From positions 124,001 to 188,000 of the forward strand of contig NZ_BJMK01000003.1 of NCBI RefSeq assembly GCF_006539125.1: a stretch of DNA of 64,000 nucleotides, written 5' to 3'. Positions 7,224-15,380 of this stretch are shown here, piece by piece. Under the pieces are notes generated by a model that ran no database searches, was not told the origin of the DNA, and was given only the letters and a program-made list of their open reading frames with translations. Every line of letters starts with the position of its first letter. Within the stretch, counting starts at the first letter, position 1. This stretch comes from Gluconobacter sphaericus NBRC 12467 (lineage in GTDB: Bacteria; Pseudomonadota; Alphaproteobacteria; Acetobacterales; Acetobacteraceae). The position numbers were made by a program, and so were the translations under genes.

Positions 7224-8398
7224 GACGATATCTCCCGTTCGGAGGCCAGCGGTGTGACGAGCAGGAAGTGGATGAACCACCAGGCTATCGCCACGCGGCT
7301 GGCGAGCAGCCATGCCGGGGTAGGCGCGTGCATCCCGGCGATGCCGAGCAGAATGAAGGCCGCGAAGGCGAGGGGTAGCGACAGGCGTACCATCGGTCGC
7401 TGTGCTGCGGGGCGGATGGCGGAGCGGTCCAGCCAGGGCAGCACGAACAGGACGGCGAGGCTTCCCGAGGCAAGGAGAAGCCCGCCGAGGCGTGAGGGCA
7501 CTGCGCGGAGGATCGCGTAGAATGGTGCGAAATACCATTCTGGCCGGATGTCACGCGGTGTGACGAGCGGGTTGGCCTGAACGTAATTGTCGGCCAGCGT
7601 CAAAAGATCGGGCAGGAAAAAGACCAGCCCGGCATAGACCATCAGGAACAGGCAGAGCGCGAAACCGTCCCGGCTGGTGTAATAGGGGTGGAACGGCAGG
7701 GTCTGTTTCGGGCTGACGGGATCAACGCCCGAAGGATTGTTCGATTTCACGACATGCAGCGCTGCGACATGCAGGGCGATGACGCCGAGGATCGCGAAAG
7801 CCATCGTGAAATGCAGCACGAAAAGCCGATGCAGCGCCACGTTCCCCAAAGTGTCACCGCCCAGCAGGAGTTCGGACAGCGGTTGGCCAATGACCGGGAC
7901 GGCATGGACGGCGTTCAGGATTACCGTGGCGCCCCAGTAGGACATCTGTCCCCAGGGCAGAACATAACCGGCGAAGGCCGTCACCATCACCATCAGCATC
8001 AGGCCGAGCCCCGTCAGCCAGAGTAGTTCGCGCGGGGCCTTGTAGGAGCCATACCAGAGGCTGCGTCCTATATGGATGTAGAGGCAGCCGAACAGCATCG
8101 TTACTCCGCCCATATGCAGGCTGCGAATGAACCAGCCTGAGGGGATCTGCCGGTCGATGGCTTCGACGCTGGCGAACGCCTGGGTGATGTCAGGTGTGTA
8201 GTTGATCGCGAGGAACAGGCCGCTGGCGACCATGAAGGCCATTGTGACGATCAGGAACGCGCCAAAGCTCCACAACGCATTGAGGTTGCGGGGCATCGGG
8301 AAGGCAACGTAGTGGTGGCGCAGCAGGCTCATGACCGGCAAGCGATGTTCGAGCCAGCCAAGTGGTTCCGTGTCGGGCGTTCTGTTGGGTGAGGGCAT
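7220..8398 (-). CDS. petB: Cytochrome b of the bc1 complex
   Basis: 392-residue integral membrane protein of the ubiquinol:cytochrome c oxidoreductase. It carries the paired heme-ligand histidines in helices B and D (SLHMGGVTMLFGCLYIHIG and LHRLFVLHFTMAFAILGVIA, then ALH) and the quinol-oxidation-site PEWY motif in RPEWYFAPFYAILRA. The start at 8398 (MPSPNRTPD) follows the Rieske stop by 10 bases; the frame extends to 8449 but would overlap the Rieske gene. It makes up the operon core, between petA and petC. Confidence 0.95.
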   Translation of the reverse strand: MPSPNRTPDTEPLGWLEHRLPVMSLLRHHYVAFPMPRNLNALWSFGAFLIVTMAFMVASGLFLAINYTPDITQAFASVEAIDRQIPSGWFIRSLHMGGVTMLFGCLYIHIGRSLWYGSYKAPRELLWLTGLGLMLMVMVTAFAGYVLPWGQMSYWGATVILNAVHAVPVIGQPLSELLLGGDTLGNVALHRLFVLHFTMAFAILGVIALHVAALHVVKSNNPSGVDPVSPKQTLPFHPYYTSRDGFALCLFLMVYAGLVFFLPDLLTLADNYVQANPLVTPRDIRPEWYFAPFYAILRAVPSRLGGLLLASGSLAVLFVLPWLDRSAIRPAAQRPMVRLSLPLAFAAFILLGIAGMHAPTPAWLLASRVAIAWWFIHFLLVTPLASEREISS

Positions 8399-8408
8399 GG
8401 TCCGGTCC

Positions 8409-9041
8409 TCAGATCTGTTGGATGTCGGACATGCTGAAGCCCGGATCACCTGCGCTGTGGCCGATGCGGAGTTTCGTGTCGGAAAGGAACGTTACGGGCG
8501 GGACCGGCAGGTTGCAGGGCGCGGGCGCGCGGCGTGCAACACGCCCTGCAGCGTCGAAGTGTGATCCGTGGCAGGGACAGAAATATCCCCCCTTCGCTTC
8601 TGGCGTGGAGCCGGGTTTTTCGAAAGAGGGCACGCAGCCAAGATGGGTGCAGATACCGATCAGTACGCCATACTCCGGGCGGACCGAACGGTGCCAGTTC
8701 GTCGCGTCCTTTGGTTGCTGGAGGACTTTCGAGTCCGCGTCCCGCAGGGTGGCCAGATGATCCGGAGTCTGCAGGACGGCCAGCATCTGAGGCGTGCGGC
8801 GTTGAATGAAAACAGGCCAGTCCCGCCAGCGCACCGTCATGTCCTGCCCGGGTTTGAGAGACGACAGATCAACGTCCAGCAGTCGGGCGGACGGGGACGT
8901 TGCCGCCGGATTTTTCAGGCTTTCGACAAAGGGGATGGTTAGAGCGCAGGCCCCGGCACAGCCCAGAACCACGGTTCCGGTGGCCAGCAGATCCCGCCGT
9001 CTGGTGCCATCCGAAGAAGGGGGTGTCTCGCTCTGGGTCAT
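8409..9041 (-). CDS. petA: Rieske iron-sulfur subunit of the bc1 complex
   Basis: 210 residues. A twin-arginine-type N-terminus (TRRRDLLATG, about 13-22) leads into a transmembrane anchor, followed by the soluble [2Fe-2S] head. Cluster ligands are visible: CTHLGC (Cys131, His133, with Cys136 for the disulfide) and CPCHGSH (Cys155, His158, with Cys157 for the disulfide). It oxidises ubiquinol at the Qo site of cytochrome b, encoded next. It is the first gene of the operon, and reads divergently from the cytochrome c gene at 9206. Confidence 0.95.
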   Translation of the reverse strand: MTQSETPPSSDGTRRRDLLATGTVVLGCAGACALTIPFVESLKNPAATSPSARLLDVDLSSLKPGQDMTVRWRDWPVFIQRRTPQMLAVLQTPDHLATLRDADSKVLQQPKDATNWHRSVRPEYGVLIGICTHLGCVPSFEKPGSTPEAKGGYFCPCHGSHFDAAGRVARRAPAPCNLPVPPVTFLSDTKLRIGHSAGDPGFSMSDIQQI

Positions 9042-9205
9042 GCGGAACCTCTGCCGGCTGCGCCGGATGCCCGGCAGGAAAGATGGCAGCAGGATAGGCG
9101 TCTTTGCGCTTTCGAGAAAGGCGGCGTGCGGTAGCTTTCAGGGCATTTGGGAGCTAGTGTTTTCTGAATTGATATCACGACGCAAGCTGCGGAAGGGCTC
9201 CGGAT

Positions 9206-9682
9206 ATGACAACGAAACCCCGCTTCAGGATCATGCTTTCGGCTTTTCTGGGCCTGATGCCGCTGATGGCATCTCGGGTTATAGCTGCGGATGGAGCGGC
9301 GCTGTACCAGGGAAAATGCGCGATGTGTCACGGGCCTGCGGCCGCGGGGCGTCCGGGAACTTTTCCTCCACTTGCGGGTCGGGTCGGGCAGATTGCTGGC
9401 AATCCGGACGGGAAAGCGTATCTGGCGGCGGTTCTGGTGAACGGGCTGCATGGTCCGATCACGGTGAATGGAGAATCGTACAAGGGATTCATGCCGTCAT
9501 TCCGCACGTTGTCAGATGAGGATATCGCAGCTGTTCTGGCCTATGTCAGTACTCTGGGTAACAGCACGGCGCCTGTGGGAATATCCGCTCAGGATGTGAC
9601 CTCCGTCAGAGCCGCGCCGATGGATGCGGCCGCGGTTCAGGCGAAAAGGGCTGCCCTTCAGACTGCTGGTGTGATCCCCTGA
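9206..9682 (+). CDS. Periplasmic class I cytochrome c
   Basis: 158 residues: signal peptide (1-28, cut near VIAADG), heme motif CAMCH at 38-42, and a likely axial methionine at Met96 in GFMPSFR. The closing helix (DEDIAAVLAYVSTLG) is typical of class I cytochromes c. It is transcribed divergently from the bc1 operon, so it may be the electron acceptor of cytochrome c1. A C-terminal extension of about 40 Ala-rich residues follows the heme domain. Confidence 0.9.
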   Translation: MTTKPRFRIMLSAFLGLMPLMASRVIAADGAALYQGKCAMCHGPAAAGRPGTFPPLAGRVGQIAGNPDGKAYLAAVLVNGLHGPITVNGESYKGFMPSFRTLSDEDIAAVLAYVSTLGNSTAPVGISAQDVTSVRAAPMDAAAVQAKRAALQTAGVIP

Positions 9683-9808
9683 TAAAAATAGACATATTTT
9701 GTTACTAAATAAACGTAAATGCGTCTTGTAACGGCGGATCCATATCTGACCAGCTGCGTTCATTCCAAGTCATGTTAGCCGGTGAAATGGCCAGAGAGGG
9801 GAATGACC

Positions 9809-10462
9809 ATGTCACAGACGATAGTGCCGCATTCTTTACCGTTAAACATAATGCACGTTCCCGCTCGGGACCAGACGACTGCTCGGGCACCGGGTCGGCC
9901 AGTCAATCTGAGGCTTAAGAGCAATATCCTTGCGGCGATCGCACTGGTGCTCGTGGAAGAGGGCTATCAGGGTCTTACTATCAGTCGTGTGGCGAAGGCC
10001 GCCGGAGTGTCGACGGCGACGGTTTATCGCCGCTGGCCGACGAAGCAGGCCATGTTCTTTGATGCGATGCGTTTGTGGCGTGACGATCTGACCCCGGAGA
10101 TCGATACGGGCAGCTTCGCGGGTGACGTGGATGAACTCATCGCCGCCCGTATTCGATTTCTGGACACTCCTCTGGGCCGCACTTACGGGACCCTGCTGGG
10201 TGAGGCCGTGCATGACCCGGAATTCGGTCAGGTCCTGTGGGAAGTGAGCGTGGTACCGGCGCGTGCGCAGATGGCGCTTTTTCTTGAGCGTGCAAACCGG
10301 CGTGGCGAGAAGGTTTTTTGCCAGCATTCCGACACGGTCCTGGATATGCTGCTGAGTACGATCCATTTCCGCGCGATGAATCTGCTGGGGCGTGAGCCCA
10401 TGGATGCCGACAGCACCCTTAAGGAAATCCGGTCTCTGGCGCGTAGCCTGATTGCCAGCTGA
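9809..10462 (+). CDS. TetR-family transcriptional regulator
   Basis: 217 residues with an N-terminal TetR helix-turn-helix (about 38-78; LTISRVAKAAGVSTATVYRR, then WPTKQAMF) and an all-helical C-terminal ligand domain. The start at 9809 is chosen for the AGAGGGG site 7 bases upstream; a GTG at 9782 and an ATG at 9803 are alternatives. It is convergent with the TonB-dependent receptor that ends at 10478, so that receptor is not an obvious target. The ligand is unknown. Confidence 0.85.
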   Translation: MSQTIVPHSLPLNIMHVPARDQTTARAPGRPVNLRLKSNILAAIALVLVEEGYQGLTISRVAKAAGVSTATVYRRWPTKQAMFFDAMRLWRDDLTPEIDTGSFAGDVDELIAARIRFLDTPLGRTYGTLLGEAVHDPEFGQVLWEVSVVPARAQMALFLERANRRGEKVFCQHSDTVLDMLLSTIHFRAMNLLGREPMDADSTLKEIRSLARSLIAS

Positions 10463-10477
10463 GCGTTTACAGAGGCC

Positions 10478-12802
10478 TCAGAAGCCGTATGACATGCGGC
10501 CGCCAATGAAACGGGGTGGTCCGGGAATATAGAAATAGGTTGTTGTTGCCATACCGCCGCTTTCGAAAAAGCTGCGGTTGAGCAGGTTTGAGGCGTAGAC
10601 CGTGACTTCCCATTTTCCCGATGAGGGACGCAGGGTTGCATGGGCGCCAAGCAGGAAATAGGGCGGTAGGCGATAGAACCCTGTGCCGCCGACCGCGATG
10701 GCCTGGCTACCGCGATAGGACCAGTCCGGCCCGATATCGAAGCCCAGTCCTGGTGTCAGTGCCTGCCGCCATTCGGCCTGACCGTTGAGTGTCAGCTTGG
10801 GCTGACCGTTATCCACGCCCGCGAAATTGCTGTTCACGGCTCGCCAGACGCCTGTCTTGGCATAGGCGGCATTGGTCGCGGCACGATTGACGTTCAGGAA
10901 GTCTTGATAATTGCCGCGCTGCCAGCCGATATTCTGTGTGACGAACACATGCCGCACCGGGTGCAGTTCGATTGTGCCTTCGAAGCCCCAGCTTTCGGAT
11001 TTGGGGACGTTTGTGATTTCGCTAAGCGGGCCGTAATTCGGGATCAGCACCGTGCCCACGACCTGCTGGTTGTGGAAGTCGTTGTAGAAAGCGGCTCCGT
11101 TCAAGCGCAGGACGTTCGGGATTGGGTCGCTCTTGAAGCCGAGTTCATAGGTCAGCACCGTTTCGGGACCGAACGGGTCGAGCTGGGCCTGGATCTGGGT
11201 GTTGTTGGCGCTGAAGCCGCCGGGTTTGAAGCCCTTGCTCATTTTGTAATAGACGAGCGTGTTTTTCGTGGCCTGCCATGACACGCCAACCTGTCCCGCA
11301 AACTGGGCTGCGGCCGTGCTTTCCCCGTGGAAGGATCTGGTTCTGCCGCCGAAGATTTCTGACGTCAGGCCGGGGAGGCTGCGGTCGTCGATTTCGTGCA
11401 GCAGGCCTGCGAACAGCGTTATGTTATGTGGCAGGCGATAGCTGATATGGCCGAATTCGGACGTGCTCTCCTGATTCATGGAGAAGGACGTGGCCATCAT
11501 GTAACCGCGGGCTGCATAGTCCGTGTAATCGAAAAAGAAGCGCTGTTTCATGCGGCTGCGCTGATAGAACGCCCCGACCACCCATTGCAGGCGGCTGTCG
11601 GGATTGCTGGAACCCAGACGCAGTTCCTGCGTGAAGGCATTGGCGCTGATGGTACGGTAGGTGTCGGCTTCGGAGCGGGACGTACCGTCCTGATCGGTAT
11701 ATTCGCCCTGCCGCTCGGTTTCGAAAGCCGTGACGGACGTGACTTTCGCGAAGCCGAAATCATGGTCCATATGCAGGTCCCAGCCCCAGAACTGGTTGTG
11801 CTCGCTGGGTTTGAGGCCTTCGGGGCGTCCGATCAGTTTGTCGAATTGCGAACGGGAGGACCATTCGGCCTGTGTCTGTCCAAGATGCGGGAGAGCGGCT
11901 GTGCCGATCAGGCGGTGGACGGCCTGACTGGTGACGACCTGACTGTTATCCTGCACGAAATGGCCGGAAAGCAGGATCGTGGTGCGGTTGTCGTCCGAGT
12001 GCCAGCGTAGTTTGCCGCGCAGGGCATAGGAATCCGCGTCTCCAAGATGGGCGCCGTTCTGCGGGTCGGTCTGCCAGCCGCCTCCCTGTCGGATCTGCCC
12101 GGCCAGACGGAAATCCAGCCCCTTGGCGATCGGGCCGGAAATATAGGCCTCGCTCCGGCTGCGGGCATAGGAGGCGATGTCCTGACTGACGCCGTAATGC
12201 AGGGTGCTGGTCGGGTCGGCTGTGTGGAGGCGGACTTCGCCGCCTGTGTCGGACTGCCCGTGCGTGGTGCCAACGGGGCCGGGAGTGACGGTCGCATCCG
12301 CCAGATCGAACATCAGACCGCTCGACATGGTCGAGAGTGCGAAAGGCACGTCATCGAAATAGGTCATGACGGTCGGGATGTTGTTCATAGTGAAGTCGTT
12401 GAAGCCGACGCCACGCAGGTAGAAATTGGTCGAGGCCGTGCCGTTGATGGACTGGATCGTCAGGTTTGGAGCCACGCGCTCCAGATCGCGCAGGGTCACG
12501 ACACCGCGCTGGGTCAGGCGGTCGGCGGTCAGGCGCGTGTCGGCGTCCGGGCTATGCTGTGCTGCGGCAAAGGCGAAGTCCGTCCGCCGGGCCGTGACGG
12601 CGATCGTTTCGGTATTACGGCCCTGAATGGACTGGGGAGTAGCTTTGCGGGGTACGGGTTTTGCGGCCGGATGATGGGCATTGGCGTGTGAAGGCGCTTC
12701 GCTCCTGCCTGCCAGAGGCTTCGTCTTTTCCGGCGAGGCCGCCAGGGCGAGGGACGGGCCAAGGAGGCTGGCGCTCAGGAGAAGGACCTTGCGAAGCGTC
12801 AT
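10478..12802 (-). CDS. TonB-dependent outer-membrane receptor
   Basis: 774 residues with a signal peptide (MTLRKVLLLSASLLGPSLAL, then AA), a TonB-box-like ETIAVTA about 65 residues in, an N-terminal plug domain (TLRDLERVAPNLTIQSING and onward) and a beta-barrel ending in the C-terminal aromatic signature (GGRMSYGF). The architecture without an STN domain points to uptake of an iron complex or other scarce ligand driven by ExbBD-TonB, which is encoded at 31758-33757. The start at 12802 gives a clean signal peptide; the frame is open to 12928. It is divergent from the receptor at 13039, and the Zur-like dyad at 12962 could act on both. Confidence 0.9.
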   Translation of the reverse strand: MTLRKVLLLSASLLGPSLALAASPEKTKPLAGRSEAPSHANAHHPAAKPVPRKATPQSIQGRNTETIAVTARRTDFAFAAAQHSPDADTRLTADRLTQRGVVTLRDLERVAPNLTIQSINGTASTNFYLRGVGFNDFTMNNIPTVMTYFDDVPFALSTMSSGLMFDLADATVTPGPVGTTHGQSDTGGEVRLHTADPTSTLHYGVSQDIASYARSRSEAYISGPIAKGLDFRLAGQIRQGGGWQTDPQNGAHLGDADSYALRGKLRWHSDDNRTTILLSGHFVQDNSQVVTSQAVHRLIGTAALPHLGQTQAEWSSRSQFDKLIGRPEGLKPSEHNQFWGWDLHMDHDFGFAKVTSVTAFETERQGEYTDQDGTSRSEADTYRTISANAFTQELRLGSSNPDSRLQWVVGAFYQRSRMKQRFFFDYTDYAARGYMMATSFSMNQESTSEFGHISYRLPHNITLFAGLLHEIDDRSLPGLTSEIFGGRTRSFHGESTAAAQFAGQVGVSWQATKNTLVYYKMSKGFKPGGFSANNTQIQAQLDPFGPETVLTYELGFKSDPIPNVLRLNGAAFYNDFHNQQVVGTVLIPNYGPLSEITNVPKSESWGFEGTIELHPVRHVFVTQNIGWQRGNYQDFLNVNRAATNAAYAKTGVWRAVNSNFAGVDNGQPKLTLNGQAEWRQALTPGLGFDIGPDWSYRGSQAIAVGGTGFYRLPPYFLLGAHATLRPSSGKWEVTVYASNLLNRSFFESGGMATTTYFYIPGPPRFIGGRMSYGF

Positions 12803-12961
12803 GGAAAGGGCGGTTCTCCGGAAGAGGGGGCGTTCCAAGCGGGCAGCCTGCCTGAAAAAGAACAGCAAAGCCCGAAAAATCACCGTGCTTATATTGTACT
12901 CATGCAACAGAGCAAACGCTCGATGCACAATGGCGCACAGAGGCGCAGATTTCGCTTGAAT

Positions 12962-12976
12962 TGTTATGATATAACA
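12962..12976. promoter_or_regulatory. Zur-like operator
   Basis: TGTTAT-GAT-ATAACA is a perfect 6-bp inverted repeat with a 3-base spacer, differing at one position from the widely conserved proteobacterial Zur box TGTTATAATATAACA (consensus recalled from the literature). It lies 62 bases upstream of the receptor start at 13039 and in the intergenic space shared with the receptor starting at 12802. Confidence 0.6.
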
Positions 12977-13038
12977 TAATAAGCATTCCGCTCTGACAAT
13001 CTTTCGTCTTTGCCGTATCCCCCCTGTCCGGAGGTTTC

Positions 13039-15345
13039 ATGCCGTCTATCGTGTCTGCCCGTTCCTTCCTGCTGCTTTTGGGCTGCACTACCGCCCTTGC
13101 TGATTCCGCGTTCGCCCAGTCGGTAACTCCGTCCGTCACGTCTTCCCAGGCGGCTGCGGCCACCACTGAAACCCAGACGGATGATGTGTCCACGGCTGCC
13201 CGTGCCAGCTTCGGTCATGCCGACGACCAGCATGGTACGACAACGACGGAGAGCAGTCGCACGGGCGAAGATGACGTTACCGTCAATGCCCATCTCGAGC
13301 GCGCCCGTGCGGCCCTTCAGTCTTCGACCGGGGCGACGACCTATAATTTTTCGCGGCAGGCCATCGAGACGAATCCTGGCGGTGACAATGCGGGTCTGAA
13401 CACCCTGCTGCTCCAGGCCCCGGGTGTGGCGCAGGATAGCTACGGGCAGATCCATATCCGTGGTGACCACAATGAAGTGCAGTTTCGTCTCGACGGCGTA
13501 GAACTGCCTGAAGGTATGAGCGTGTTTGGACAGGCGCTCATGACACGCTTTGCCCATTCCATGTCACTGACGACCGGTGCGCTGCCGAGTGAGTACGGGT
13601 TCCTTCAGGCCGGTGTGATCGATATCAACACCAAGAACGGCTATTCCGATGCTGGTGGTGATGTTTCGATCTATGGTGGCGCGCGCGACTATTTCTTCCC
13701 GTCTGCGCAGTTTGGCGGTCATCATGGCAAGTGGGACTGGTTTGCGACGGGTGATTTCGTTCACAACCGTGTCGGCATTGAAAACACCACGCCGAGCTTC
13801 AATGCGATCCACGATCTGACGAACCAGTATCACTTTCTGGGCCATGCCCGTTACACGGTGGACGAGAATACGCGGATCAGTCTGACCGCGGGTGTGTCCA
13901 ATGCCGAATACCAGCTTCCCAACAATCCGGGGCAGCAGCGCCAGTTTGCCAATCCGTCCTTTGCGAGTAGTGACCTGTCGCAGAAGCTGTACGGCAACGG
14001 GGACAGTTCGAGCCTGACCGAGCATCAGAAGGAAATCACGGATTTCGGCATTCTGTCCCTGCAGAAAGACATGGGCAAGCTGAGCTTCCAGACCTCTGCC
14101 GTGCTGCGTTACAGCTCGCTGCGCTACTCGCCCGATCCGCTGGGGGATCTGGTTTATAACGGCATTGCCCAGCGTGCGGCGCGTTCGGTCTTCTCGACGG
14201 GAACGCAGTCCGATGCCACCTGGCAGGCGGCGAAGGATCATACGGTCCGTTTCGGCTATCAGATTTATGTGGAACGGAACGTTTCCAAATCGGATTCGAC
14301 CGTTTATCCGCAGAGCGGCGAGGATGCTGATGGTAACGCGGTCTATTCCGATAATCCGCTGACCATCCATGACGGCACGGGTCGGACGGGGTGGATGTAC
14401 GGCCTTTATGCGCAGGACGAGTGGCGTCCGCTGAAGAACCTGACCATCAATTACGGTCTGCGGTTTGACGGGGTGGATGAATATACCCATGCCAAGCAGG
14501 TCAGTCCGCGCCTGAACATTGTTTACAAGCCCTGGAACGGCGGCACGTTCCATGCGGGATATTCGCGTTACTTTACGCCGCCGCCGTTTGAGCTCGTGGG
14601 TGGGACGTCGCTCAACAAGTTCGTCAATACGTCAGCGGCTCCTGGGACGTTCCTGAACAGCAACGTGAAGGCCGAGCGCGATCATTACTTTGACGCGGGC
14701 TTCTCACAGACGATCCTGCCGGGCTGGCATGCGTCCTTCGATGCGTATGTGAAGCTCGCCAAGAACATGATCGACGAAGGGCAGTTCGGCTCTCCGGTCA
14801 TTCTGTCGGCGTTCAACTACCGTCGCGGTCAGGTTAATGGTTATGAATTCGCCACGGACTACACCCGCGGTGCCTTCAGTGTGTATGGCAATTTTTCGTG
14901 GTCGCGCGCCATTGGCAAGGATATCACGACGGCGCAGTGGAATTTTGATCCCGACGATCTGGCTTATACCAGCAAGCACTGGATCCATCTGGATCATGAC
15001 CAGCGCTGGACTGCGTCTGCCGGCGCAAGTTATTCGCTCTTCCACCGAACCGGCCATCCGCTACGCCTGTCCGCCTCAATGGTCTATGGTAGCGGTCTGC
15101 GGGCCGATGGTGCGACGCCGAACGGGGCTTCCGTGCCTCAATATGCCACGTTTAACCTGTCGCTGGTCCAGTCTTTCAAGGATCTGTTTCAGGTGCCGTT
15201 CCTCAAGCGCACGCAGCTGCGTCTGGACGTGACCAATCTGTTCGACCGGACTTATCTGCTGCGTGACGGTAGTGGCATCGGTGTGGGTGCGCCGCAGTAT
15301 GGTCTGCGTCGGACGATCCTCACCGGTATTGACCAGCGTTTCTGA
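13039..15345 (+). CDS. TonB-dependent receptor, candidate zinc receptor
   Basis: 768 residues: signal peptide ending near AFAQS (about 26), an acidic, His/Thr-rich linker (about 55-80), a plug domain (LNTLLLQAPGVAQDSYGQIH, then IRGDHNEVQFRLDGVELPEG) and a beta-barrel closing in the terminal phenylalanine (GIDQRF). It is clearly related along its length to the receptor at 27630-29783. The Zur-like box just upstream suggests induction under zinc limitation, which would make it a ZnuD-like receptor; this is inference from the site, because plug and barrel alone do not show the ligand. A GGAG ribosome binding site precedes the ATG. Confidence 0.88.
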   Translation: MPSIVSARSFLLLLGCTTALADSAFAQSVTPSVTSSQAAAATTETQTDDVSTAARASFGHADDQHGTTTTESSRTGEDDVTVNAHLERARAALQSSTGATTYNFSRQAIETNPGGDNAGLNTLLLQAPGVAQDSYGQIHIRGDHNEVQFRLDGVELPEGMSVFGQALMTRFAHSMSLTTGALPSEYGFLQAGVIDINTKNGYSDAGGDVSIYGGARDYFFPSAQFGGHHGKWDWFATGDFVHNRVGIENTTPSFNAIHDLTNQYHFLGHARYTVDENTRISLTAGVSNAEYQLPNNPGQQRQFANPSFASSDLSQKLYGNGDSSSLTEHQKEITDFGILSLQKDMGKLSFQTSAVLRYSSLRYSPDPLGDLVYNGIAQRAARSVFSTGTQSDATWQAAKDHTVRFGYQIYVERNVSKSDSTVYPQSGEDADGNAVYSDNPLTIHDGTGRTGWMYGLYAQDEWRPLKNLTINYGLRFDGVDEYTHAKQVSPRLNIVYKPWNGGTFHAGYSRYFTPPPFELVGGTSLNKFVNTSAAPGTFLNSNVKAERDHYFDAGFSQTILPGWHASFDAYVKLAKNMIDEGQFGSPVILSAFNYRRGQVNGYEFATDYTRGAFSVYGNFSWSRAIGKDITTAQWNFDPDDLAYTSKHWIHLDHDQRWTASAGASYSLFHRTGHPLRLSASMVYGSGLRADGATPNGASVPQYATFNLSLVQSFKDLFQVPFLKRTQLRLDVTNLFDRTYLLRDGSGIGVGAPQYGLRRTILTGIDQRF

Positions 15346-15352
15346 TGCTGGT

Positions 15353-15380
15353 GCCTGACGGGTCGGACGATCCGTCAGGC
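15353..15380. terminator. Stem-loop between convergent genes
   Basis: GCCTGACGG at 15353-15361 pairs perfectly with CCGTCAGGC at 15372-15380 around a 10-base loop. It lies between the ends of the receptor gene and the GGDEF-EAL gene, whose stop it overlaps. There is no T-run, so it is a weak or factor-dependent bidirectional terminator at best. Confidence 0.45.

Noticed and set aside
10904-12959. Several long plus-strand frames opposite the TonB-dependent receptor
   Set aside because: They are mirror frames of a high-GC gene with clear domains on the minus strand.
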